Below, in pieces: positions 1 to 12,217 of a stretch of 64,000 bases of DNA. This DNA is from Rhizoclosmatium globosum. Its lineage: Eukaryota; Chytridiomycota; Chytridiomycetes; Chytridiales; Chytriomycetaceae. The stretch lies in NCBI GenBank assembly GCA_002104985.1, contig MCGO01000005.1:806001-870000 (forward strand). Reading direction: 5' to 3'. The first letter of the stretch is position 1, and each line of letters starts with the position of its first letter. The notes below the pieces were generated by a model. It did no database searches, was not told the origin of the DNA, and saw only the letters and a program-made list of their open reading frames with translations. Made by a program: the position numbers and the translations under genes.

Positions 1-1559
1 TGAACACAATCCACGATCGACTCCTTTGCATTCGCGACTAAAAACCAAAGGAAGGAAAACGGGGTTTTAACTAATATCTATGTGTTTTTGTGGAATGGGG
101 AAGTACCTTCTACAACAAGCTCTTTCACCAACATCCCAAACTTATCAGCGTTGAGCGTTCCAGCTACACTCTCTAGAATCGTGACGCGCTTTTCGTGTAA
201 AGAGAGTGCGGATTTTGGGGTTGCGAGTTCGTGGAAGGCCGCAAGGGATTTGTAGAGGCGGGATTGGTCTTGAATTATGTCTGTGTATTCGGAGACGTGG
301 CCGTTTGCGATTGAGTAGTATTTCGTTGCGTGTGTGAAGGAGGTTTGGGAGGCGAGGAAGTATGGTGTTGCTGCGTGGGAAGTTTTGGGGGGTGGGGAGG
401 TATAGGGAGGTGGAGGGGGGAGAGGTTGTTGGCGGTGGAGAGAGTTGGACGGGTTTGGTTGTGGAAGAGTAGTGGTGGGGAATAGTGGGGTTGTCATAAG
501 GTCTTTGAATGATGTGCTGTATTTTGATTGAGCGGTGAAGGTTGAACGGTGTGATAGATGAGCTAGTCACCTCAAGTCATTGATTACATCGGAATCTCTG
601 TCGTGTATCCATTTGACGATTGCGAGGTAAAACTTTCCTTGGATCCAATGTAAGTCCGCTATTGATCTTTTGAGAGTATCTACTTCTTCAACGTCTTGTC
701 CATCTGGGATTGGAATACTGGAAAGCATTTGCAATGCTGCTGCAAGGCATTGGTACCCAAGATCGAATGCATTTCTTTCTGTATAGAATTGAGAGAGTGT
801 CATGCAGTCTAAAGACCAAGTCTGATTTTGGTGTTGTCGTTAATGCTGGACATTGACTCTGAAAGACAACGAACCAATCTGTTTATGGCTCCACCGTATC
901 CATTCAACTGCCGTTTCAGAGTCAGCAAACAGTATTCCGCGGACTTTTCATCTTTTCCTTGTATGAGCCCGTAGACTTGAGCAAGAAAGTAGACAGTCTT
1001 TGTGTAACCTTCCTCCAACGCCTTCCAACCCTTTCCTTCGTGTCCTTCTTCCTCCTGGCTAATATCAGGTCGAGACTCTTTTAATACATCGACGGGTTCA
1101 ATTCCAGCCTTCTTTGCCAACAGATAAACGCGTTCGGACTCCAACAAGACCTCGAGCGCGCGTCCAACTTCCTCCCACCCAACATTCACGATAGCAAGAG
1201 AGTTGTACGCGTGCTGGAGAGCGAGGGCAAACTCGTGGATGTGTGCGTGGGATTTGAGGATGGGAACGACAGAGGACGTGAGAAGGGTCACGCCAGCGGA
1301 AGCGTCTTGGGAGTGGATGTGCGAGAGAGCAATGTGGTGTGTGATGAGGGCTTTGTGGAGCTGGTTCTGAGTGTGTTTAAGGAGGGATTCCTGTGCAGTG
1401 TACGTTTAATAGTTGGGTACTTCATAGAAACAGTCCAATGAGGCATACCAGAATGGCACGGGCTTCGTACTTGGACTTGAAGGGAGTTTCCGGTGGGTCG
1501 CTGGCGGATTCGAGCAGTTGCAGTGCTTTGGAGTACGATGCTTTGTCGGAATCAGACAT
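1..1559 (-). CDS. KIFBP: KIF-binding protein (KIFBP/KBP) homologue, 3' end outside window
   Basis: TPR-like helical protein that in animals binds kinesin motors and regulates microtubule transport. The start ATG is at 1559 (MSDSDKASYSKALQLLE). Exons join through introns at about 1395-1447, 804-840, 500-570 and 38-107. Recognition rests on segments that line up with the family: YCLLTLKRQL followed by TLSQFYTERNAFDLGYQCLAAA (human KBP has the same order HCTLKRQL then TLSQFY), and the late segment in which residues around YFLASQTSF and DIIQDQSRLYKSLAAFH match the C-terminal KBP_C region. The last visible exon is 1-37, so the C terminus lies beyond the window. It starts only 16 nt downstream of the MESH1 stop codon. 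Family assignment fairly sure; the kinesin role is by homology. Confidence 0.72.
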
Positions 1560-1575
1560 TTGATACTAAGTTTGT

Positions 1576-2118
1576 TTATTGTTGTCTTTTGGTTCTGTGT
1601 GCACTGTACAGGTCATCCAAGATAGCCTCCATGTGAGCATTGACACCCCTGCAACCATTCGTAACCTTCTCCGCCCAGTCAAAGTAGTCGCTGATTCTCT
1701 TCTCGTCCCAGCCCACGGGTGGATCCCCTTCAATGCTTCTCAGATTGTGGATCTTGTCAGCGAGTTTCACCAGTTTCGCGTTAGTTGAGGAAGCAGGGGC
1801 CTTGTCGATCTGGGCCTGTTTTCGGACGTGTTTCTCGAGGGACTTGTCGTCAGTCACTTCGTCGACGATTGTCCGAATGGCGACACCGAATTCGTGCTCA
1901 ATTTCAGATGAAGTTGTGTCAGTGTCTTCGATTGTGTCGTGGAGAAGCGCCGCCGCGAGAACCGACACGTCGCCGACTCCGGCTTCAACTAGAATTCGTG
2001 TAACCCCAATCACGTGGTTGACATACGGCGTGGCGCTTGCGTTGCGCCGCCGCTGGTCAGTGTGCTTGGTTGCTGCAAAGTCTACTGCTCGAACAAGTGT
2101 GGCTAAGTCAGTGTTCAT
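1576..2118 (-). CDS. HDDC3: MESH1/HDDC3-type HD-domain hydrolase
   Basis: Single-exon HD-domain phosphohydrolase of about 180 residues, the size of metazoan MESH1, which removes pyrophosphate from ppGpp and also acts as an NADPH phosphatase. Visible motifs in order: the first metal-ligand His in the TPYVNHVIGV segment, the HD motif LLHDTIEDTD, and the KLVKLADKIHNLRS motif typical of RelA/SpoT hydrolase domains. There is no synthetase domain. I chose MNTDLATLVRAVDFAA at 2118 rather than the in-frame ATG at 2148 because family members begin just before this helix. It lies between the OpuAC receptor (stop 50 nt upstream) and KIFBP, all on the minus strand. Function by homology. Confidence 0.88.
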   Translation of the reverse strand: MNTDLATLVRAVDFAATKHTDQRRRNASATPYVNHVIGVTRILVEAGVGDVSVLAAALLHDTIEDTDTTSSEIEHEFGVAIRTIVDEVTDDKSLEKHVRKQAQIDKAPASSTNAKLVKLADKIHNLRSIEGDPPVGWDEKRISDYFDWAEKVTNGCRGVNAHMEAILDDLYSAHRTKRQQ

Positions 2119-2168
2119 TTCACTTGAAATTAAAGAACTAAAAATCATATTACGTAAAGGGAATAATG

Positions 2169-5100
2169 CTATTTTTTGATAAAGTCGTAAGTGATTGGAT
2201 CTTCTGTGCTAATGGGGCTTCCTGGAACTTCTGCTCTTGAATTCTCCCCCGCATTGTTTACATTGGACATCCGCACTGTTTCTATTCGAATTTGACTCAC
2301 GTCCCGTCTTGCTCCAGAAATTGGAATCTCAGTAGCGCTTGAGTGTCGGCCATCAGTTCTTTTCATTGGCGATAAACTCGAAAGATCATTTGCACTTGAC
2401 ATTTTCGTAGCCTCAGGTCTCAACGTATTTGAATCTGATTTCTTGGGTGTCACTGTCTCTCCAACCAAGTTTGTCAGGGACCCTTTGGTTGGATCACTTG
2501 GTCGAATTGCACTTGATTCAATCCGTTTTGCAGACTGGGTTCTCATGGGTCTTGTTAATTCAATGGACGCCTTTCTGCCTCGCTTTGCAGCAACTGCTGT
2601 CGGACTGGTTGCAGGAACTGTCACAGAACCGTCTTGTGGGGACGTTGATAAGGACGTTGTTTGTTGTACCCCTGTCATCGACGATGTCTGAACTGTGACA
2701 CGAATGTCTGTGAAGGACTTGCTCAGAGATGATTTGGATCCAGTTGAAAATTTGCTTGCAGCCGTTCCCATTTTGCTTGCCATTCCCTTGATACTTCCCT
2801 CGTGCTTTTCATAATTGTGGGCGAGCCATCGTAGTGCGTGGAGAGCAAGAGGGAGAATGATGATTGTTCCAATTTGTGCCATGATTGCCTGTGTGGGATT
2901 GAAGACACTGTATTTGTATTTTGGTTAACTGTTAGTCTTTGATGAGCAAATGCGGACTTACTCGAGGTAAATTCTGAAACCAATAAGGATGAGGATGCAG
3001 AGACAAATCTCACGATTCAAGAACGCTTCCAGATGTGAGTGATACGGCTGCCAGTAGATTCGAGTAGAACATAGAAATCCAAGGAAAATCAGATAAATGT
3101 TGACTTGAGTATCTTCTCGAAGGTTGTTCAGCAACGTAAACACCATCGCCACGACTCCTTTCTCCATAATCGTGATTGGTAACATGAAAAACATTTCCGG
3201 CTTAAACACTAAATAAAAGCATTGAAAGAGCTGTTGAGCATGGGACACATCTTCAGTTTCGTAAATAATTCGCTTGGCCAAGTACAACTTTCGCAAAATG
3301 AGTGCAAGGCCGATTGGAAGAACAACGAGAAATAAAGCTATTACTATAAGAGCAAATATGAAACCTGGAAGGTGTTCTTGGCTGTAACACAAGACTTCGG
3401 GGGCATTATGAACTACGTATTTCCCTTCAATTTCGGTGCATGGCAAACTGGAAATGATAATTATTAAAATAATTGAGTCACAGGAGAACGAACTTACATT
3501 TTCAGGCTGGCATCAACAAGTGGCATCACCAAAAACATGACGGCAACAATTCCAGCTCGAAAACAAATCAAACTCATACTCTGACCTCGCATATAATACG
3601 GTGTCCAACTTGTCATGGAACCGCCAAAACCGAAATTGCGTGCCATTTTCACAGCAACAAAGATCACCCCAATAAAACCCAACATCAACGCCGGCAACAA
3701 AAACCGAAACAAGAGTTTCGAAACCCCCGCAATCGGAAGCGTGCAGTCATTCACAATCCGATCAATATCCAACGTAACAACCGCCAAAAACGGAACAAGG
3801 AACTTGAGCCCTCCCACCTCCAACTGGTTTCCGAAAATACAACCCGCAACTTGAAAGTAAAAAAACAGGATTTCAACGGTGGGTACTTCTTCGTAGGGAA
3901 GACACAAGAGGAGGATTGCGACCATAAGTGCTCCCAGCACAATCCCGAGGAGACTGAGTCCAGGACCGGACGAACAGTCGCGGCATTCAGAGTTCCACAT
4001 GTAATGGTTCCGCTCTACGCATTCCATGCAGAGAGGGCCTGTTGCCCCGTGGGCACATGTTCCTGGCGGGCAAGTACTGTTTTGACAACACGCTTCTGGA
4101 AAGGGGCATGGATAAAACACGGGGTAGGGGTACACTGATTTCGCTGCCATCCAGTCTCCTGTTAGAACATTGACTGTGGAACCTCCCGGACAATCCATGT
4201 TATCAGGACAGTGCTGTATTTAGGGAACTTGTTAGGTGCATCGGAGGGAGACTTGGGAAGTTGGACTTACTTCGCATACGTCAGTCGTGTTTTGTTTCCA
4301 GTTGAATGTACCGCTAGGACAGACGACGCACTGGAAAAATGTTCCTTGGTTGTACCTTCCGAATCCAATAGGGCAATTATCTGTGAACACAGTTTCAGCT
4401 GTGCTTTCATCCTTTGAAAATAAAGCAAGCATTTCATACCGACTGATTGGGGAGCAGTGGGTATCCATGGTAGCCAAGTAACATTGTTTGTGTTCAAAAA
4501 CGTACACATGACATCTCCGTATGTCTTTCCGTTGATAAGCTGCCGAATAACCTGTCGTTGAACGCTATCCGCCAAATTAAAGACTCCCACAAATGCCTCT
4601 AATTCAGGGAAATCGATCAAAAACTGTTGTGACGAAAGTTTTGTCAAAATTTGAGTTGGGAAGTCTGATGTTAAGGGTGCAGATCGATCTAGAAACAAAT
4701 ATTCATCAATAAACAGTTAGATCTATCGTTTTCCCCTTACTTGTGCTGAATTTATAGTACTCTGATGGATTATTTCCCGGAAGCAGAACTCTTGTGATAG
4801 GTTGGACTGACGTAAAAGCTGTAGGCGACCAATTATAAAAGAGAATGTTTTTCTTGGCTGCCATGGCACTCAAAATTATCTGCGTTGCGTTCGAGCCGAG
4901 AAAGTTGATTGTGAAATTGAGTCCTGATCCATCCAACAATCGCTGGACCATATCAGGTGAATATGATGGATCGTATGCCCACAACTCGCCGCAGTTTGAT
5001 TTATAGCCTCGGCATTGAAGAGGAGTGTACGTTCCGTTGACACAACTGGTAGGATCTCCATTACACGTGCTGAGAGGTGTATCGAGTTTTGGGCCAGTTC

Positions 5101-5890
5101 CCATTGGTGGAAAGTAACTTATTATTTGAGGATTATAGTATGATCGCCAAAAGTCAAAGTTGAGTGTTGGGTATTTTGTAATCATATATGTTGGGACATA
5201 GAATCCAACGTTCCCAGAGTATCCAACCGCTCCCATACTCACAGCAACGCCGTCCGTTTTGGTCAAGTTCTTCAACGTGGGAGTGTCGGAGGGCCCTTAT
5301 GAAGTTCATCGTTACAGCAACGTTTGCTTCAAAACAAGCAAACTCACAGATTTCCAATTCAAGATCCACAACATTGTCATAAAACTCACGACTTGGTGTA
5401 AAATTATCTGTCTATTGAGAACAGTAAGAATTTCGAGCAACAGTAATGGTATAATCCAATCATACCCCCACAACGACGTTTACTCTGTGTAAAACAAAAC
5501 GTAAGAACCAATGACCATGAGTAATGAACAGCGACAAATCAATGAACTAACCGATATCCCATTGCTTCCAAAAGGAATTGCATTGCATAAGTTGTAAGAA
5601 ACGAACTGTCCCTAGTGACAATGTCAAAGCCAAGTCCCTTCTCAAACGTGATTCCTTTACCATTGCTGAGCGAGCAACACGATAGGCCTCTTGGAACTCG
5701 TAAACAGCGTTCCGTCCGCGTTTTTTAATGTGCTCCACCCAGGAATCGGGGTTGTCAAATTACACTTTGGCGCGTTTGCGAAAACAGGATAGATGTTATA
5801 CTTGGACCAGTTCACATCAGCGGAAACGAAAGATGCTAGGATTAGCACGTATGCACTGCCGAGGAGATACAGATTCATGGCGGGGTACAA
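2169..5890 (-). CDS. Receptor-like protein: OpuAC betaine-binding domain + Cys-rich region + multi-pass membrane domain
   Basis: About ten exons. The N terminus is a signal peptide (ATG 5890, or 5878 at MNLYLLGSAYVLILASFVSA). Exons 1-6 encode a complete type II periplasmic-binding domain of the glycine betaine/choline (OpuAC) family: PIVLLAQQW then DSSFLTTYAMQFLLEAMGY, the LEIWPSDTP motif, GYSGNVGFYVPTY, ILFYNWSPTAF, and the usual C-terminal helices around FPTQILTKLSS and VTWLPWI. Next comes a Cys-rich stretch ending GPLCMEC, CRDCSSG, then about 9-10 hydrophobic segments (between about 3950 and 2830), and a Ser/Thr-rich tail of roughly 200 residues. Approximate early exons: 5890-5661, 5611-5552, a 19-nt exon 5484-5466, 5412-5348, 5295-4741. 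The membrane part resembles TRP-like or protist receptor domains with the same Cys pattern. Ligand and signalling role are inferred, not shown. Confidence 0.8.
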
Positions 5891-6134
5891 TCCGCCTTTG
5901 TTGCAACTTCAAATTCGTCAATCCATTACAATGGAGATGACGGAACTCCGCATATCACTGAAGCGCCAAATAAACTGCAGATTTCAGTGTTATTTAATTA
6001 GTTTTTTTATATTTCATAGCCGACAGTTCGGTTCTTGAAACCAAAATCATTACTATACCAAGAAAATCGAGACATTCATCCACATTTCAAGGATTCTTCA
6101 CTCGAGATTTATTCTTATTATATCAAACCAGTTC

Positions 6135-9100
6135 TCAAAGGCGTCCCAAAAATCCGTCAATTTCAAAAATGGCTTCCTTCACAACATCACCACCCTTTCC
6201 ATCTCTTGCCATAACATCCAGCACAGATTTGGTTTGCTGAATGTTATCCAACGCCTCCCTTCGGCCTTCCTCTCCATTCGATGCAATCACGTGCGATGAA
6301 ATCAAGCTAATAATTTGAGAGATCAAGAAGCAGAGGGATTGGGCGTCAAATGCACGTTCTTGAATTAAGTCTGAGGTTGATGCCGAGTTGTTGACGCCTT
6401 TGCCGGATAGAGTATCCACCACGAATGAAAGACTTTCAAACAGAGTGCTCAGGCTGAGTCCTTTGTTTACCACAGATGATGCATCCCCAATAGATAAGCA
6501 GGCTTCCACGTTGAAAGACACACAAAGGAAGGATGCAATATTCCGGTCTAAATTTGAATCAGTATCGAAGATTCAAAAACTTATCACAAAAACTCACCAA
6601 TCAACAAAATCAAAGCCTTGATATGATTCAAAAAGACATCCTGGAATTCAGTTTCAGGAACACTTGTGACACCATCGATTTCTTCTCGGCTCATATACAC
6701 TGCCCGCGCCTTCAACGTTGCTGGATGTCTCAAGATATATACGCTTTGTCGATATACGTGAGCCAGCAGTTCTCGACACTTCACCAAGAAGGAAACATCA
6801 ACATCAGTCTTTGTTCCAAGTGAGGCACCAACGACCAATCCATGCATAAGCTCGGAATACACCTCGATTTCTTCCAACGAGCCGTTGTTTAACACAGAAT
6901 CAAAGGGTGCAGAAAGTGACGCTTCAATCTGCTTCCAATGTAATTTGAGGAATCCAACGACGCTTCGATGGAATTGGAGTGGATTACTGACGTTTCGAAG
7001 GGCCACACTGACTACTTTCACAAGCAAGCACCATAATCGATGTAGAGGATGTCTGTCCTGGCCAATGTAGTTTGCTAAACCTGTTTCAACGACAAGTTGA
7101 GATAGCTGGCTGTTACAGAATGAGGCAATCAGTCCACTTGCGATAACGTGGTCTGCAAGAGGGTTGATTCGGACAAACAGAAGCAAAAGCTGAAGAGCGG
7201 CTTCACAGTTCAGGTACTCAAGTTCAAATCGTTCACTGGAATCGACAGCGCTATTTCCAACATTACAGATGAAATTCAGAAGGAAGGTAATCAAGTTGGA
7301 TTCTCCAAGGATGGAAACACAAGCTTCCGCGGCAGCTGAAGTCTGGTCAACAAGAATCAAGAGCTCGTTCACGATAGACATTAATACAAGTGAATGGTGA
7401 GCAGTATGGACTTCCATAGGGGATGCCAAAATCTGCTCCAAAGGTCGAAGTGCGTATGGCAACACACTGACACAGAACTCCCCAGATGAACGGTTAAATT
7501 TGGCGTCATTAAGTAGAGCTGAAACTTCTGAAACAGTTTTGATGGTAATCAAATGAGCCGTCCAAATCTGGTTGTAGTATGCATGAGCTGTCAAGTCGTT
7601 TGAGAACAAGAATTCTCGGAACCGTGGATTAGCAACACAAGTTTGAAGCGACCGAAGAAACTCTTGCACTTCTTGAGCCTTTGGTTTCGCTTTGACTGAA
7701 ACTCCAGGTTTTCCAACCTCTTTGGTCCAAAGAGTCAGAAGCACAGTCAGCAGAGAGCTCAACTCTGAGCAAATTCCAAGCTTTTGAACAGAGAAATCGT
7801 CGACACCAGACACAGTGTCACATACAAGCTTCAGTACCTTCAACAGAGCAGAGTCTCCACCCCATGTACTTGTTCCAAGCTTCAAAGCTGTCACTTTCAC
7901 AAAGCAAACGACAGCCTTCAACAACCCTTCATCCACATCCACCTTAGAAATAGAGTGATTCAACTCTTTCACAGCAGCAACGAGCACATTATCCTCGCCC
8001 GCTTCGTCCAATTCAAGTACATCCCTCCCCTTCTCCTCCAAAAGCTCAACATCATACACAAAACCACTCCCATACTCTCCAAAAATTTCATCAACAACAG
8101 CAGCGCCGCTACCACCGCTTCCAACCCACGTCTTCCGGAACACTTCCAACTCAATAAAAACACCTTCCTGTCTCCCTTGCTCCAACACATCCAACACCTT
8201 CTTCTGCTTCGTAACTACACCACCATCCCGCATCCCAGCCTCCAAAACATGCTGCAACACAGCCCCAGAAACAGTCTTCCCCACAACCCGCGAAACAACA
8301 TCATTCGCACCGCCACCGTAAAACACTTGATGTGCGAGGATTTTGTAGACATGCGATTTCGAGACTTCGAGGGCGTATCGTTGTCGAAGGACTCCTTCGT
8401 GATGGAGCTGTGCCATTTCTTCTTCGCAATCGACTTGCGCGTTTAGGATCGATTCGAGGGTTTCCCAGAACCCGTCGATGGCTTTGAGTTTTGAGAGGGC
8501 GTTGTGGAATTCGTTTCCGCCACGCCAGAGGACTTGGAGGAGGCGGAGCATGGAGGGGAGGACGGTTGTGCGGTGGGTGAGGTATTCGGACCATGATTTT
8601 AGGATTGTTTGGATGGAGTGGAGGATGGAGTGCGGGCTGATTTTCGTTGTTACAACAGCTGTTGTTGATTTGTTGGATGTTGGTTTTGGGTCCTCGTTTG
8701 TTCCAGTCAAGAATAGGGTTCCAAGTCCTGGCTGCGTCTGAATAACTACTGTGACGAAGTCAAGAGCAGAGCGTTGAATTGCTTCTCTGCCAGCAATCAC
8801 AATAGGGTCTTCTCCAATGTTCTGCACCTCTTGACTCGCCTGTTCCACAAACGTCTTGACAACGTTCAATGCATCTGATCCAAAGTATCCAATAAATGAA
8901 GGTGGCCGAGGAGTCCATTCTGATGCAACAGAGCACAACAGAATCAAAACCTAGTCCCGCAAGTTAAATCAAGAAACTCAGTACTGCAACTTTACCTCAG
9001 CAGACAACTTTGGAATTCCAACACAATACTCGTACGAAAAGTAAGACGCAATCACATGAACCAACTCAGTTCCGTCCTCTCCACTACGCTCCCCATCCTT

Positions 9101-11705
9101 CTTTGACGCCCTCTTCACACTGTGATCTAAAATCGCATGCTCCAAAACAGTCTGCGTTTTACCTGCTTTCTTCCGCTCAATAAGCAACTGCTTAACAAAC
9201 AAGAGCGCTTGCTCAATGGACTCTTGCAAGAGAACACCTTCAAGCTGTCTGAGTCGTTGGAAGTAATCAAGCGGAGCTTTCACACCAACTCCAAGCACCT
9301 CCAGCACAGGAGAGAGTTGGAAAAGTGATCCATCCAGGTATACTTGGATCAAGAATTGACGCAAGGAGGACAAAGCTGGAGACGTATGTGTCACAGTAAA
9401 GTCTTTCAAAATCATGTTGAAAATCTGTTTCAACCCGTATTAGCACTCAAAAACCCGAAAAACAGTGTGAAAAAGATCACAATACCTTCAACACAGCAAC
9501 CCCAATACTCAATTTATCCCGAATCCTAGCATACCTCCAACTCTGATACGTAGCAAAAACCTCTTCCTGCACAAACCGAACACAACTCGTCACAACCTCT
9601 GCCTGCTGCTGCTTCAAAAACTCTAACCCCCCAACTCCACTTCCACCGTTCTTGACATCCACATACCCTACAAGCTGCGTCTCTTCAACCATCTTCCCAA
9701 CCAACTCCAGAAACGCGAGTGTCGTTTCGTAGGTTCCTGTTGACCTTTCGTAGGGTAAGAGGCATTGTTGCATGTATCTGCTTCCACCGCTGGTCACGAC
9801 AAGACCGCCTTCTCTGTACCGTGGGATCGGCATCTCTTGGCGTAACAGGTTCCACACACCTTGGTGGCTCGAGAGTAACAGTGTCAGGGTCTTGAGACAG
9901 ACGGTCAAGAGACCTGTTGGTGGTGCTCCGCCTGTGTTTTCTAAACTACAGGAACGGGTGAAGACGCGACAAATCATGGCTGCGAGGTCGTTGCTTCCGA
10001 ATCCAGGCATTTCTGTTGCTGGGAGTTCGCACAGGTGATCCATGAGGGAACTGATTTCTGCGTGGGTTGTTGCGTGGACGAGGAGGTTGTTGAGGAGGTG
10101 GAGCCAGTCTGTCATTATTTCTGTGGAGACTGTGGTTGTGGTTGGGGATTCGAGGAATGCGTCCATGTAGGCGACAAAGAGGTGGAACGCAGAGTATTCT
10201 ACGTGGATGCGGAGGACGGGTGGGTTTACTGAAATGACACGGACAGGGGTTCCTTTCATTGCGTAAATGTGTAATCGGGAGGAGAGGTTCTGACAGAGGT
10301 CGTATGGCGCTGCAAGAACTGATGTTCCGTTCATTGTGGAAACCATGTTGTAGTCGTAGGGTCCAGTGAAAGTTTGAAGTTGCTTGAGGTATTCGAAAAC
10401 GAAACTGGCTGTCGTTTGGTTTCCACTGAGTGAGCCGAGGAGTCGAACAAATGCTTTCTGCTCATATGGAAAGCGAGCGCGGGCTGCATCAAGCAAGGAT
10501 CTGCAGTCGTCGAGTGGATAGTCCTGGAGCCAAAATTGCTCGGAAATAAGAGGAGATTCGTGAAAGATTTGAATAAAGCATTCCGACAAGTCATCAAACT
10601 TTGGGGTATCATCGACATTGAAGCACTGGATAAATAGTTTCAGCAGACCCTTAAGGACACTCTTGTATCCAAGGCTGTTGAGGTTATCACTGTCCCAGAC
10701 AGGATATGATTTGATGGAAGTTACGAGGTATTCAAAGACATTCAAGTTGTTTGCAGCTTGAATAAATTTGAGGGAGGCAGAGGCAGCCTGAATTCCATAG
10801 TCTTGTTGAAGTTTCTCTGCAGCCGGCGTGTCTGTCATTTTCTGCAATAGAGATCCCCACGCAAGGAGCAGAGGTGCAACGACGGCACCTTCACTCGGGT
10901 TTGTGGTATCAAAGTATTTTGCGAGCAGTTTGGACACGTCATACAAATGGTTGGTACAATCCATAAACGTGACAGCCTTTTCGGCTGATGCATCTGAATC
11001 ATCATCCATTTCTTGTTGCGTCAAGGACGCGGAACCCGACACTTCTTCCAAATCCAATACAGTCAATGACAACAGAATACACATATGCGCCACTTCCTTC
11101 CAAAGTAAATGCGCCGTCTCATCAAAAAGAGGCGCATTCGGTTGATGAAGACCGAAACGAGCCGCATCCAATTTCGTAATCAAGGAAGCAGCTCTGTCAG
11201 GTCCACAAACACGTTCATCATAAAAGATGAGAAAGAGGATTTCAAGGTAACCCTTCTGTTCACGTAGGTTCTGTGTGGCCCATGCTGTGGCACGTAAGGG
11301 ATGAAGCTCGAGATGAGAGGGTACGCGTGCAGTAAGAGCAGTTGAGAGGTGGGTAATGAGCGAGTCAACAAAGGCATCTGAAGTAAGTGGGGCAATGTGG
11401 GCAGTGATTTCTGCACAAAATGGATGAGAGCTATCTCTGTGAGCTCTAAGCAGGGCTGCTACAGAAGCCAAACGAGCAGTTCTGCATTGGTTTCTTTTAG
11501 CAAGAGAAGCCGAACAAGAAAACAAACCTTTCTGAACACAAAAACGCCGCCAACTTCTCAGTCAGATCATCGTTGAATTCGAGTTTGTCCAGCGTTGACA
11601 CTTCAGCTCGAACAAATGATTTGAGAAGGGAGTTCGCAGCCGATTCGGTAATTTGGAAAGAAGAAGCGAAAGCGCGGGTGAACAGGCCTTGTTTTGAAGA
11701 GTCTT

Positions 11706-11740
<35 letters not shown>

Positions 11741-11972
11741 GAAGAAGAAGAAGAAGAAGAAGAAGAAGGTTTGGTTGGCAGTGAATAGACTGTGTTTTGG
11801 GTGTGGTTACAACAGCGTCCACCCAAAAAACAAGTACTCAACAGTCCAACAACTTTGCCAAAGTCGCTGTTTCCGTCGAAAGGAACTCGGCCACGTCCTC
11901 CTTCGCGTATCCACTGTGCTTTCCCTGAACCATCGTCACAAAGTCGCTGCTCGTCGAAAACGATAGCGTCAT
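6135..11972 (-). CDS. NUP188: Nucleoporin Nup188-like
   Basis: Very large alpha-helical protein (about 1,800 residues) in at least six exons, read through long frames at 8947-6584, 9433-8978 and 11525-9477 plus short terminal exons. A segment near 10210-10270 (GTPVRVISVNPPVLRIHVEYSAFHLF) resembles the SH3-like insertion of Nup188, an inner-ring scaffold nucleoporin. The region around WRYARIRDKLSIG also fits the Nup188/Nup205 family. The start is MTLSFSTSSDF at 11972, with an in-frame ATG at 12023 as alternative. An intron of about 53 nt (near 11842-11790) joins exon 1 to a low-complexity Ser/Thr run at 11700-11770. The last intron is about 6522-6590. Nup205/Nup192 is the main alternative because of shared fold. 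Inner nuclear pore ring role is by family. Confidence 0.65.
11703..11769. repeat. Trinucleotide microsatellite (GTT)n(GAA)n in Nup188 exon
   Basis: Plus strand reads about eleven GTT units directly followed by about nine GAA units. On the coding (minus) strand this gives a poly-Ser run followed by a poly-Thr run near the N terminus of Nup188. Confidence 0.9.
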
Positions 11973-12217
11973 CTGTTGAATTGGTTGCGATATTTTAGCT
12001 TGGAGTAGCTTGGAGTAGTACAAGGTAAGTGGGTGTCAAGGGGTGCGTTACGTTGAATAGTTGGTTGGTTGAGCTGGGTTTTTGTTGTTTTTGGATTGCT
12101 CTCTCTTCCTCTTTCTCTTTCTCTCTTCCATAAACCAATTTAAATAATTAAATTCGTTCTACTTCTTTAATGAAATGACGAAAAAATAAAAGGTTGCTTA
12201 AAGACAGAAAATGAAAA

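Noticed and set aside
3473..4138. Plus-strand frame of 221 codons
   Set aside because: Antisense shadow of the membrane exons of the OpuAC receptor, which have clear hydrophobic segments and family motifs.
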